Below, piece by piece: positions 36,059 through 44,090 of a stretch of 56,422 nucleotides of DNA. The notes under the pieces were generated by a model. That model was not told where the DNA came from. It did no database searches and saw only the letters and a program-made list of their open reading frames with translations. Source of the DNA: an uncultured Oscillospiraceae bacterium (GTDB lineage Bacteria; Bacillota; Clostridia; Oscillospirales; Acutalibacteraceae); assembly GCA_900548305.1 (NCBI GenBank), contig URJZ01000008.1, positions 1-56,422 of the forward strand. Direction: 5' to 3'. Position 1 is the first letter of the stretch; each line of letters starts with the position of its first letter. The translations under genes and the position numbers were made by a program.

Positions 36059-36961
36059 ATGAATAAGATTATGAGATGTATTACATCTGACGGAAGTATT
36101 ATGGCAGCTGCAATTGATTCAAGCGACATTGTTCACATTGCTCAGAGTATTCATAAAACCAGTCCCGTAGCAACAGCGGCATTAGGACGCTTGTTAACGG
36201 CATCCTCTATCATGGGTACTATGCTTAAGCAGAAAAATGCAACAGTCACACTGAAAGTAAATGGTGGCGGTCCATTGGGAACGTTGGTAGCCATTTCTGA
36301 CAGCAAAGGCAATTGCCGTGGTAATGTTACCAATCCTGAAGTAGATTTGCCTTTGAAAGACAACGGTAAGCTTGATGTTGGGGAAGCTGTAGGTAGGGAT
36401 GGCCTATTACTTGTAATTCGCGATTATGGCGAAGGAGAGCCTTATATGGGCCAAATTGAACTGGTATCAGGAGAAATTGCAGAAGATATTACAAATTATT
36501 TTGCAACCAGTGAACAAATTCCAACTGTATGCGCTTTAGGGGTACTGTTGGACAAGGATGACCATAAAGTTCTGCTAGCCGGAGGATTGCTGATTCAAGC
36601 ACTTCCGGGAGCAGATGATGCTGCTTTGGAAAAGCTTGAGAAAAATGTTCTGGAATTGCCCTCTGTGACCACTATGCTGGCACAAGGGCTATCCATTGAA
36701 GATATTTGCCGCAAAGCTTTAACTGGCTTTGATGTGGAGATATTGGACGAATATGAAGTAAACTATGCCTGCCCATGTAGCAAAAAACGTGTAAAACGTG
36801 CGCTGACCAGCCTTCCTGCCGATGAAATTTTACAGATTGCCAATGAAGAAGGTAAAATGGAAGCAAAGTGTCAATATTGTGGCCGCATGTACGAACTTGG
36901 AAAAGCTGAATTAGAAGAGTTAGCATCCGCTGTCCAAAAACAAAAAAATGAAGAAAAGTAA
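36059..36961 (+). CDS. hslO: Redox-regulated chaperone Hsp33
   Basis: A 300-residue holdase activated by oxidation. The C-terminal zinc switch CPC...CQYC (CxC and CxxC, about residues 237-272) is intact. The N-terminal core includes NGGGPLGTLVAISD. ATG 36059 is eight bases after AGAGG. Confidence 0.95.
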   Translation: MNKIMRCITSDGSIMAAAIDSSDIVHIAQSIHKTSPVATAALGRLLTASSIMGTMLKQKNATVTLKVNGGGPLGTLVAISDSKGNCRGNVTNPEVDLPLKDNGKLDVGEAVGRDGLLLVIRDYGEGEPYMGQIELVSGEIAEDITNYFATSEQIPTVCALGVLLDKDDHKVLLAGGLLIQALPGADDAALEKLEKNVLELPSVTTMLAQGLSIEDICRKALTGFDVEILDEYEVNYACPCSKKRVKRALTSLPADEILQIANEEGKMEAKCQYCGRMYELGKAELEELASAVQKQKNEEK

Positions 36962-36998
36962 TTATTAAAAAAATAAATAAAAAGTTTTGAAAAAAGTG

Positions 36999-37027
36999 TT
37001 GACATATTTTCAAATAAATGATATTAT
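36999..37027 (+). promoter_or_regulatory. tRNA operon promoter
   Basis: TTGACA (36999-37004), 17 bases, TATTAT (37022-37027). The short leader after it can fold as CGTC-CCGG / CCGG-GACG before the first tRNA. Confidence 0.8.
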
Positions 37028-37061
37028 ATAACACGTCGCCGGGCAAACCGGTTGACGAAAT

Positions 37062-37137
37062 GGGAGCATAGCTCAGCTGGGAGAGCATCTGCCTTACAAG
37101 CAGAGGGTCACAGGTTCGAGCCCTGTTGTTCCCACCA
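37062..37137 (+). tRNA. tRNA-Val (anticodon TAC)
   Basis: Full cloverleaf. The acceptor stem GGGAGCA pairs with TGTTCCC, the anticodon loop is CTTACAA, and CCA is encoded. Confidence 0.95.
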
Positions 37138-37140
37138 TAT

Positions 37141-37217
37141 GGCCTAGTAGTTCAGTTGGTTAGAACGCCAGCCTGTCACGCTGGAGGTCGACGGTTCGAG
37201 CCCGTTCTAGGTCGCCA
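37141..37217 (+). tRNA. tRNA-Asp (anticodon GTC)
   Basis: The acceptor GGCCTAG pairs with CTAGGTC; the anticodon loop CTGTCAC is within stem CCAGC/GCTGG; CCA is encoded. Confidence 0.95.
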
Positions 37218-37220
37218 TAC

Positions 37221-37296
<76 letters not shown>

Positions 37297-37301
37297 TGTG
37301 T

Positions 37302-37377
37302 GCGGATGTAGCTCATCTGGTAGAGCGCCACCTTGCCAAGGTGGAGGTAGCGAGTTCGAGCCTCGTCATCCGCTCCA
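37302..37377 (+). tRNA. tRNA-Gly (anticodon GCC)
   Basis: The acceptor GCGGATG pairs with CATCCGC; the anticodon loop TTGCCAA is within stem CCACC/GGTGG; the 3' end is TCCA. Confidence 0.95.
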
Positions 37378-37386
37378 TATGAATCA

Positions 37387-37430
37387 AAATGACGCTTATT
37401 TAAAATTTTTTAAATAAAGCGTCATTTTAT
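37387..37430 (+). terminator. Hairpin after tRNA-Gly
   Basis: AAATGACGCTT-ATTTAAA pairs with TTTAAAT-AAGCGTCATTT, followed by ATTTTAT. It is either a terminator of the four-tRNA unit or partial, with read-through to tRNA-Cys. Confidence 0.65.
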
Positions 37431-37462
37431 CAATAAGTTCAGCATATACTGAACTTAAAGAT

Positions 37463-37537
37463 GGTGCCATAGCCAAGCGGTAAGGCCAAGGTCTGCAAAA
37501 CCTTTATTCCCCAGTTCAAATCTGGGTGGCACCTCCA
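37463..37537 (+). tRNA. tRNA-Cys (anticodon GCA)
   Basis: The acceptor GGTGCCA pairs with TGGCACC; the anticodon loop CTGCAAA is within stem AAGGT/ACCTT; the 3' end is TCCA. Confidence 0.95.
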
Positions 37538-37543
37538 AATAAG

Positions 37544-37573
37544 AGTCGTAGGTTTTAACCTACGACTTTTTTT
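37544..37573 (+). terminator. Terminator after tRNA-Cys
   Basis: AGTCGTAGGTT pairs perfectly with AACCTACGACT and is followed by seven T residues. Confidence 0.9.
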
Positions 37574-37626
37574 ATTCCGAACGTGAAATCTTAATATAGA
37601 ATTAGGTCAACATTTGAATGAGGCTT

Positions 37627-37668
37627 AAAAACAGCAGTAGAATTTTGGAATTCTACTGCTGTTTTTAT
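37627..37668. terminator. Isolated bidirectional terminator-like hairpin
   Basis: A 13-14 bp stem (ACAGCAGTAGAATT with ATTCTACTGCTGT) has a T run on the plus side and an A run on the other. It sits only 55 bases after the tRNA-Cys terminator, with no gene between. The rest of 37574-37798 holds nothing I can name. Confidence 0.6.
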
Positions 37669-37798
37669 ATCACAAGACTACCAATTATTATAATATCTAG
37701 AGAGAATGGCTTTTTATACTAATATAGAAATTTATTTAATTTTTGAAATCGAAACATTTTTCTTGTCCACTCATATGATATGGGTGAGGTGAGAGGTT

Positions 37799-38803
37799 TT
37801 GAAGAAAAGGTGTGATGCGGTTTTTGAAGGTGGGGGAGTACGTGGAATTGGTCTGGTTGGAGCTGTATACCAAATGGAACGTAACGGCTATACATTCGAA
37901 AATGTAGCCGGCTCATCAGCGGGAGCGATTATAGCCTCTCTCTTAGCGGCAGGATATACCGGTGAAGAAATATATGACGAAATGAAGCGTGTCAATTACT
38001 TTAAATTTAAAGAAAAACATCTATTGGGTTATTTCGGAAGTGTAGGAAAGTTGCTCAGCATTTTATTTCGTTTCGGCATATACAGTGCAGATTATTTTGA
38101 GCAGTGGCTTACAGAACTGTTATCCAAAAAAGGAGTATACACGTTTGGTGATTTAAAATGCGGCTCGCATACCGGACATTGTAAATATAAACTGCAAGTA
38201 ACGGCGTCAGATATTACGGATGAGGAATTACTTGTATTTCCAAGAGATTTGCACAAGTTTGGCATTATGGCGGAAACGTATCCTATTGCAAAAGCAGTGC
38301 GTATGAGCATGAGCATTCCTATTTTTTATAAACCTTTTATATTAAGAGATCAAAGCGGAAAAAAACATTATATTGTGGACGGTGGTATGTTAAGCAATTA
38401 TCCAATGTGGCTATTGGATGAAGGAACGACAGAACCCCAGTATCCCATAATTGGATTTCAATTTTGCGACCCAAAAGAATGTTCTACGCTTTGTAAATGT
38501 AGCCGCATAAATATTATAGAATATATGAGGCAGCTTATTTCAACAATGATGGATGCGCGTGATAAAGAATATATGGCACGTTCAAAAGGAGATTTACAAC
38601 GATCTATCCAGATTCCGGTTCATATTACAGTCAACGGTACAGATCAAAAAATCAGAACAACAGATTTTACGATTACATTGGAAGAAAGCCAAATACTTTT
38701 TCAAAATGGAGTAAATGCGGCAACGGAATTTTTGCAACGCTGGAACTTTGATACATGGAAACAGAAATATCGGCTTTCTGAGAAAAATAAAACCGACAGA
38801 TGA
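37799..38803 (+). CDS. Patatin-like phospholipase
   Basis: A 334-residue lipid acyl hydrolase. The oxyanion loop GGGVRGIGLVGA is at the N terminus, the nucleophile in GSSAGA (GxSxG, about residue 41), and the catalytic Asp in DGGMLSNYP. No signal peptide is seen, so a cytoplasmic or membrane-peripheral role is likely. The TTG start is preceded by AGAGG. The stop codon lies inside the loop of the shared terminator. Confidence 0.9.
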   Translation: MKKRCDAVFEGGGVRGIGLVGAVYQMERNGYTFENVAGSSAGAIIASLLAAGYTGEEIYDEMKRVNYFKFKEKHLLGYFGSVGKLLSILFRFGIYSADYFEQWLTELLSKKGVYTFGDLKCGSHTGHCKYKLQVTASDITDEELLVFPRDLHKFGIMAETYPIAKAVRMSMSIPIFYKPFILRDQSGKKHYIVDGGMLSNYPMWLLDEGTTEPQYPIIGFQFCDPKECSTLCKCSRINIIEYMRQLISTMMDARDKEYMARSKGDLQRSIQIPVHITVNGTDQKIRTTDFTITLEESQILFQNGVNAATEFLQRWNFDTWKQKYRLSEKNKTDR

Positions 38804-38822
38804 ACTCTGTCGGTTTTATTTT
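38788..38822. terminator. Bidirectional terminator shared by convergent genes
   Basis: AAAACCGACAGA pairs with TCTGTCGGTTTT, with T runs in both directions. It serves the patatin gene (plus) and the DUF4198-like gene (minus). Confidence 0.85.
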
Positions 38823-39589
38823 TAATGATGGTGATGATGTCCGTGCTCGCCTACTTTAAAGCAGTGTGTAATTGTAAAGTTTCTGCCCTCATAAATGCCG
38901 TCCTTTTTATCATCTGTCACATGACGTACAATTAAGCAGTAGGTTCCTACCTTATCAGGTTTCACTGTAAAGATACCATTTGCATCTGAAGCTATTTCTG
39001 TTTCTACCAATCCGTTTTCAGACTGATAAATTAAAGTGCCTTTGTGTGCATCGGCTGGTTTATCTTGCAGCATTAACTGCAATTTTAATTCGTGACCAAC
39101 TACATAATTTGGATTGGAAACAGGAAGTAGGTACATTTCCAAACCTTTGATTGGTGTTACTTCAGTATCGTGATGATGACCAACAGAAACGCAAGTAGTT
39201 GCATATTGGCAATAGTCACGTACTTCGATGGCGTCAGGATATTGCTCGCGCGTACCTAATTTATAATCTTCGTTTGGATATTGTGCCCAGCATTCGTCAT
39301 AGCTGGTTACCAACATGTGGAATCCTTCCTGATTTGTATCAGCGGTAATATCGTACCACAAATCTCCGCTTGGTTCAGCAGACGCCTGGGTGCATGTGCC
39401 GTCCGGAGCATAGATATGATGTTTTAAATAATCTTTATTTGGAAGACCGTCTACTGCAAGGTTGTGTCCCCATTGCATTTTTACCATAATAGGATCTCCT
39501 AAATGATAGTGGGACGGATATTCTTCCAGCCAACCTTCATGACCGTATACTAATAGATGTGTTGTGTCTTTTATGTTGTTTTGTGCCAT
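38822..39589 (-). CDS. DUF4198-like protein with C-terminal poly-histidine tail
   Basis: A 255-residue protein. The first half has many His, Trp and Tyr residues (LLVYGHEGW, MQWGHNLAV), a central VGHHHDTE, and an Ig-like beta-rich C-terminal half (YVVGHELKLQLMLQ, TVKPDKVGTYCLIVRHV), ending in GHHHHH. This pattern recalls DUF4198 proteins linked to nickel or cobalt uptake; the metal role is inferred. No signal peptide or membrane segment is visible, which is unusual for that family and suggests a cytoplasmic metal-binding or storage protein. The start has GGAAAG upstream, and its promoter contains a palindrome. Confidence 0.7.
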   Translation of the reverse strand: MAQNNIKDTTHLLVYGHEGWLEEYPSHYHLGDPIMVKMQWGHNLAVDGLPNKDYLKHHIYAPDGTCTQASAEPSGDLWYDITADTNQEGFHMLVTSYDECWAQYPNEDYKLGTREQYPDAIEVRDYCQYATTCVSVGHHHDTEVTPIKGLEMYLLPVSNPNYVVGHELKLQLMLQDKPADAHKGTLIYQSENGLVETEIASDANGIFTVKPDKVGTYCLIVRHVTDDKKDGIYEGRNFTITHCFKVGEHGHHHHH

Positions 39590-39639
39590 AATTATTCACT
39601 TTCCTTTTCACAGTTTCATTGTGCAATATGCTTATTTAC

Positions 39640-39668
39640 AATTTATCACATTTTGTGATGTGTTGCAA
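39640..39668 (-). promoter_or_regulatory. Promoter with embedded operator-like palindrome
   Basis: On the minus strand: TTGCAA (39668-39663), exactly 17 bases, TAAATT (39645-39640). The palindrome ATCACA-N3-TGTGAT (39645-39659) fills the spacer and touches the -10, as expected for a repressor site. The regulator is unknown. Confidence 0.6.
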
Positions 39669-39770
39669 TTCTTTCTTTTTCTCTTTTTGATAGTTTTTTC
39701 TCATTATCAATGTTTTCGTCATGAAAGTTGCACAAGTAATAAGATAATCGTATGTCGATGGATTTTTTGT

Positions 39771-40241
39771 TTATTGGTGTTCTTTACACGAGAGAGCTGT
39801 TACTTCCATTTTAAATACGCATACGGTGTTAACCATTTCTTTACTAAATTTCCAACGGTCTTTATGAGTATTTTGGTACATTAAACATTGCAGAGCATGT
39901 TTTTTCTCAGCTTCGTCGTGTATTATAGAAACAATACCATTTCCGATGATGCTTTGAAATCCGGCTGAATATTCACAAGCGGTTTTTCCTTTCTGTAATT
40001 GATAGCCTGTATCCAATTCAAATCCAACATGAGGACAGGTTTCTATCAATTGAATTTTTTTACCTTGTTGCGCGCTGTGAAAATAAAAAATCCGTGTTTC
40101 AGCCTTTTTCTCGTAACCAAAGCTTAATGGAACAATATATACGCTTTCTTCGTTGTAAAACCCCAAACGACAGCAGTTGCAAGAGGTGATAATTGTATCT
40201 ATTTGATAGTCGTCCGTAACCTCTCGGTCTTTTCGTCTCAT
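39771..40241 (-). CDS. Pyridoxamine 5'-phosphate oxidase-family (NimA-like) flavoprotein
   Basis: A 156-residue split-barrel FMN-binding protein. The N-terminal MRRKDREVTD and the C-x-x-CRLGFYNEESVYIVPL pattern, with FGYEKK, are typical of the small NimA/HugZ-like family common in Clostridia. The substrate is unknown; some relatives reduce nitroimidazoles. The start has GGAGGAATC upstream. Confidence 0.85.
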   Translation of the reverse strand: MRRKDREVTDDYQIDTIITSCNCCRLGFYNEESVYIVPLSFGYEKKAETRIFYFHSAQQGKKIQLIETCPHVGFELDTGYQLQKGKTACEYSAGFQSIIGNGIVSIIHDEAEKKHALQCLMYQNTHKDRWKFSKEMVNTVCVFKMEVTALSCKEHQ

Positions 40242-40410
40242 GATTGATTCCTCCAGAATTTGCTTAAATATAAATTTATTTTACTATAAATCTTTCTTTT
40301 TTTCTTGTTTTTTATTAAGAAAATAAAAATCGTAAAATTGTTGTAACGATTTTGTCATATTACTAGGTATTCTGTCGTTTATTTGATATGATAGGATAGG
40401 TGAATAAATC

Positions 40411-40908
40411 ATGGAACGGAAACATTTGATACATACCATAGCACCTGTTTTCAATCAAGATTCCAAAGTGCTTCTGTTGGGAACATTTCCGTCTCCTAAA
40501 TCCCGTGAGGTTGGTTTTTATTACAGTCACCCACGTAATCGGTTTTGGACAATCATTGCAGATTTATGTTCCTGCGATATTCCCATTACAAAAGATGAGA
40601 AAATACAATTCTTGCTGACACATAAAATTGCACTTTGGGATGTTCTGCAGTCATGTTCTATTCAGGGAGCAGATGATGCCAGCATTCAGGAACCGGTTGC
40701 AAATCCGATTCATCTTCTTGTACAGAAGACCTCTATGAAAGCGATATTTACTACAGGAAATAAAGCTGCTGCGTTGTATGAAAGGTATTGTCTTTTCCAA
40801 ACGGGTATTCCGGCACTTGCGCTTCCGTCTACCAGTCCTGCCAATTGCCGCATGACATATGATGATTTAAAACAGGCATATGCAGTGATATTGCCGTATT
40901 TACGGTGA
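40411..40908 (+). CDS. Uracil/hypoxanthine-DNA glycosylase family protein (Mug/HDG-like)
   Basis: A 165-residue base-excision DNA repair enzyme of the UDG superfamily. LLLGTFPSPKSREVGFYYSH with NRFW is the N-terminal active-site region, and LPSTSPAN near residue 140 is the C-terminal motif. The form resembles DNA-deoxyinosine (hypoxanthine) glycosylases of TIGR04274 type, and this preference over thymine/uracil is inferred. ATG has AGGTGA upstream. Confidence 0.85.
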   Translation: MERKHLIHTIAPVFNQDSKVLLLGTFPSPKSREVGFYYSHPRNRFWTIIADLCSCDIPITKDEKIQFLLTHKIALWDVLQSCSIQGADDASIQEPVANPIHLLVQKTSMKAIFTTGNKAAALYERYCLFQTGIPALALPSTSPANCRMTYDDLKQAYAVILPYLR

Positions 40909-40924
40909 GGATGATTAAAGACAT

Positions 40925-40955
40925 AAAAAAGACCTATACTATATCAGTACAGGTC
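40925..40955 (-). terminator. Terminator of tspO
   Basis: On the minus strand GACCTGTAC pairs with GTATAGGTC (one mismatch) and is followed by six T, 14 bases after the tspO stop. Confidence 0.75.
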
Positions 40956-40968
40956 AAAACGCTAAATA

Positions 40969-41436
40969 TTAATTGAGTACTACCACACCTAAGTTTAAAT
41001 ATGCTGCATAGATGCACCATACTAGATAAGGTATCATAAGATATGCGCTTATTTTGTTTACTTTAGAAAACATGATTATCATCAGCGTAACCGCACAAAT
41101 TAATAAAAGTATCCAGACAAATGCGAATGTATATAACTGAGATTTAAAAAAGATAATAGGCCAAAAGAAATTTAACGCCAACTGTAGAGCATAGACCCAA
41201 AAGGATACGCCGATGTAGTCTGATTTGGATGAAAAAATACCGTATGAAGAGATGCCCATTAACACATATAGTATTGTCCAAACGATTGGAAATACAAATG
41301 CGGGAGGCACACCCGGCGGTAGTTGAAGTATAGAGTAGATTACAACATCCGGTAATATAAGCATTCCTGAGATAAATCCAATTATAACAGGAACTAAAAT
41401 GCTTAGTAAAAAGGGTTTACATTTTATCACAAACAT
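40969..41436 (-). CDS. TspO/MBR family membrane protein
   Basis: A 155-residue protein with five predicted membrane helices. Signature motifs are PPGVPPAFVFPIVWTILY, ALNFFWPIIFF and PYLVWCIYAAYLN. The family binds porphyrins and cholesterol-like ligands and affects stress responses. The second ATG (41436) is chosen because AAAGGAGG is six bases upstream of it; the first ATG overlaps that site. Confidence 0.92.
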   Translation of the reverse strand: MFVIKCKPFLLSILVPVIIGFISGMLILPDVVIYSILQLPPGVPPAFVFPIVWTILYVLMGISSYGIFSSKSDYIGVSFWVYALQLALNFFWPIIFFKSQLYTFAFVWILLLICAVTLMIIMFSKVNKISAYLMIPYLVWCIYAAYLNLGVVVLN

Positions 41437-41651
41437 TCGCATCCTCCTTTACTCATTTTTGTGCAGATAGAAAGATTCTGTACTTTTATTTGTATGCGGT
41501 AAGTGCGAGGTTAGAAGTAAAAGTTCAGATAAATTTTATATGATATTCATAATCCATTTGAGTGAAAAATAGATTATGTTGCTATTTGGTGGAATTTTAA
41601 ATATTTTTGTAATTAAGAGCGAGGGCTCTGTTTGTTTTAGGGAGGTTTCTC

Positions 41652-42440
41652 ATGAGTAGAAACAATGTAAGGGATAAGAAAAATTTGATTATTACAATTA
41701 TCGTAATTGTTCTCATTGCTGCGGCAGCTGCTGGTCTATTTTTATTTTTTACATTATATGATTTTGGAGGTACCAATCGTTCAGGAGCAGAGCAAACACC
41801 GCCAATAGATACCTTATCGCAGAGTACGCCAAATGACTCTGCGGTAAATACTTCATCTAATACAACTGCATTTACTCAACTTGATGACCCGTTGCTTGTA
41901 TTGGTAAATGCAGCCCATAAAATGCCGGATGGCACTGATGATGGTGTGGTGGAACAGTATGATATTACATTAGACAAACGTGCTTTAGATGCTTATGGAC
42001 AAATGTATCAAGCAGCATCTAAAGACGGAATTACGTTATGGATTTCATCAGGATATCGTTCCCCAACATTGCAGGCACAATTGTATCAACAAGAAATTGA
42101 TGATAACTTGGCCAAAGGTATGACAGAAAATGAAGCAGTGGAAGAGGCCGACAGGGCTGTTCAAAAACCGGGTTACAGTGAACACAATACCGGTTTGGCA
42201 ATGGATTTTAATACAGTTAATAATTCATTTAAAAATACAAATACCTATACTTGGCTTATGGAACATGCAGAGGATTACGGTTTCGTATTGCGTTATCCTG
42301 AAGACAAAGAAAATATTACAGGTATTATGTATGAACCTTGGCATTTCCGATATGTGGGAGTAGAGCATGCTAAAAAGATGAATGAATTGCATATGTGTTT
42401 GGAAGAATATGTAGAGTATGTTCGTTCACAGCAATCATAA
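41652..42440 (+). CDS. D-alanyl-D-alanine carboxypeptidase, M15B (VanY-like)
   Basis: A 262-residue membrane-anchored zinc peptidase that trims peptidoglycan stem peptides. It has an N-terminal membrane segment (about 12-36), a Ser/Thr/Asn-rich linker, then the M15 domain: SSGYRSPTLQAQLYQ, the SEHNTGLAMDF zinc motif and EPWHFRYVG with catalytic Glu and His. GGGAGG precedes the ATG. A weak hairpin (AGAGC/GCTCT) and T-rich stretch lie just upstream in the leader. There is no van-type regulator or vanX nearby, so this is cell-wall maturation rather than evident vancomycin resistance. Confidence 0.9.
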   Translation: MSRNNVRDKKNLIITIIVIVLIAAAAAGLFLFFTLYDFGGTNRSGAEQTPPIDTLSQSTPNDSAVNTSSNTTAFTQLDDPLLVLVNAAHKMPDGTDDGVVEQYDITLDKRALDAYGQMYQAASKDGITLWISSGYRSPTLQAQLYQQEIDDNLAKGMTENEAVEEADRAVQKPGYSEHNTGLAMDFNTVNNSFKNTNTYTWLMEHAEDYGFVLRYPEDKENITGIMYEPWHFRYVGVEHAKKMNELHMCLEEYVEYVRSQQS

Positions 42441-42446
42441 TCAGAA

Positions 42447-42475
42447 GTCCTGCCCAATATGTGGCAGGATTTTTT
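42447..42475 (+). terminator. Terminator of the VanY-like gene
   Basis: GTCCTGCC pairs with GGCAGGAT, followed by TTTTTT. Confidence 0.85.
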
Positions 42476-42512
42476 ATATACTGATATTTTACGGGACTGA
42501 TAGTTGATAAAG

Positions 42513-42541
42513 TTGTATTTTTTGGTATAATAAAAAGAATA
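42513..42541 (+). promoter_or_regulatory. gltX-glnS promoter
   Basis: TTGTAT (42513-42518), 17 bases, extended -10 TGG-TATAAT (42533-42541). No T-box or other leader structure is visible in the 70-base leader. Confidence 0.65.
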
Positions 42542-42610
42542 AATATTAAGTAGCTATATGTATCTTAATATAGATTCATTCTGAGACGGCGAGAGGGGTT
42601 AAAAATAGAA

Positions 42611-44077
42611 ATGAAAGAAGTAAGAACAAGATTTGCGCCAAGTCCTACAGGGTTTATGCATGTGGGAAATTTGAGAACAGCGTTGTATGAATATTTAATT
42701 GCAAAATCCTTGAACGGAAAATTTGTACTGCGCATTGAAGATACAGACCAAGAGCGTTTGGTTGAAGGTGCCGTAGATGTTATTTATGATACGTTAAAAC
42801 AAGTAGGTATTGTGCACGACGAAGGTCCCGATGTAGGCGGACCATACGGACCGTATGTACAAAGCCAAAGAAAAGATATGTATTTGCCTTACGCACAGGA
42901 ACTTGTAAAAAACGGAAAAGCATACTATTGTTTTTGCAGCAAAGACCGTTTGGATAGTCTCAATGAAGGTGAAAATCAGTTTGGCGGATATGACCGCCAT
43001 TGCCGCAATTTATCACAGGAGGAAGTGGACAAGCTTTTAAAAGAAGGCGTACCGTATGTGATTCGTCAAAAAATGCCTGTTACAGGTTCCACGACATTTG
43101 TAGATGCGGTTTACGGAGAAATCACCATTGAAAATTCCGAATTGGAAGATCAAATTTTAATTAAGTCTGACGGTTATCCAACTTATAATTTTGCTAATGT
43201 GATTGATGACCATTTAATGAACATTACGCATGTAGTACGCGGTTGTGAATACTTAACTTCTACCCCAAAATATAATTTATTATATGAAGCATTTGGCTGG
43301 GAATTACCAACTTATGTGCATTTACCAATGATTATGGGTAAAAATGAAGATGGAAGCGTTTCAAAATTATCCAAACGTCATGGTTCTACCGGATTTTCCG
43401 ACTTGGTAAATGATGGTTATTTACCGGAGGCAATTATCAATTATATTGCGCTGCTTGGATGGTGTCCAAAAGATAACCAAGAAGTTTTTACACTACAAGG
43501 GTTGGCTGAACATTTTTCTATTGACGGAATCAGTAAATCACAATCTATTTTTGATTATGATAAGCTGACATGGCTCAACGGAGAATATTTGCGTGCGATG
43601 ACCTTAGGACAGTTTACTCAACTTGCTATGCCAAGCTATAAACAGGTATTTCCACAAACAGATTTAAATTGGGAGGTGCTGTCTTCTATTTTGCAGCCCC
43701 GTGTTACCAAGTTAAATCAAATTGAAGATATGATTGGTTTTTTCAAAGAATTGCCGGAGTATTCGGCTGAATTGTTTGTCAACAAAAAAAGTAAAACTAA
43801 TTTAGAGAATTCAGTTACTATGCTGGAAGCGGCGATTCCTGTATTGGAACGTTTAGATATCTGGACGGTAGAGGCTATTCATGACACACTTTTGGCATTG
43901 CCGGAACAACTGGAAGTGAAAAACGGTACTTTATTGTGGCCTGTAAGAATTGCAGCTGCCGGTATGACAGTAACCCCCGGCGGAGCCATCGAAATATTAG
44001 CTATTTTGGGTAAAGAAGAAACATTAAGAAGATTGAATATCGGTTTAGAAAAATTAAAAGCAGAGAATAAAGAATAA
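42611..44077 (+). CDS. gltX: Glutamyl-tRNA synthetase
   Basis: A 488-residue class I aminoacyl-tRNA synthetase. The HIGH-type motif is PSPTGFMHVGNLRTA at the N terminus and the KMSKS-type motif KLSKRHG near residue 255. It charges tRNA-Glu; whether it also misacylates tRNA-Gln cannot be read from sequence. GAGAGGGG lies somewhat far upstream of the only plausible ATG. glnS follows after 13 bases. Confidence 0.96.
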   Translation: MKEVRTRFAPSPTGFMHVGNLRTALYEYLIAKSLNGKFVLRIEDTDQERLVEGAVDVIYDTLKQVGIVHDEGPDVGGPYGPYVQSQRKDMYLPYAQELVKNGKAYYCFCSKDRLDSLNEGENQFGGYDRHCRNLSQEEVDKLLKEGVPYVIRQKMPVTGSTTFVDAVYGEITIENSELEDQILIKSDGYPTYNFANVIDDHLMNITHVVRGCEYLTSTPKYNLLYEAFGWELPTYVHLPMIMGKNEDGSVSKLSKRHGSTGFSDLVNDGYLPEAIINYIALLGWCPKDNQEVFTLQGLAEHFSIDGISKSQSIFDYDKLTWLNGEYLRAMTLGQFTQLAMPSYKQVFPQTDLNWEVLSSILQPRVTKLNQIEDMIGFFKELPEYSAELFVNKKSKTNLENSVTMLEAAIPVLERLDIWTVEAIHDTLLALPEQLEVKNGTLLWPVRIAAAGMTVTPGGAIEILAILGKEETLRRLNIGLEKLKAENKE

Positions 44078-44090
44078 GTGGGGAAACAGA

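Noticed and set aside
39564..39884. Plus-strand frame of about 106 residues between the DUF4198-like and PNPOx-like genes
   Set aside because: It overlaps the start and end of real minus-strand genes, is low-complexity and has no ribosome binding site.
41652..42440. Vancomycin resistance gene vanY
   Set aside because: No vanH, vanA/B, vanX, vanR or vanS genes nearby; a general M15 carboxypeptidase fits better.
42542..42610. T-box leader before gltX
   Set aside because: The leader is only about 70 bases, with no T-box sequence or antiterminator stem.
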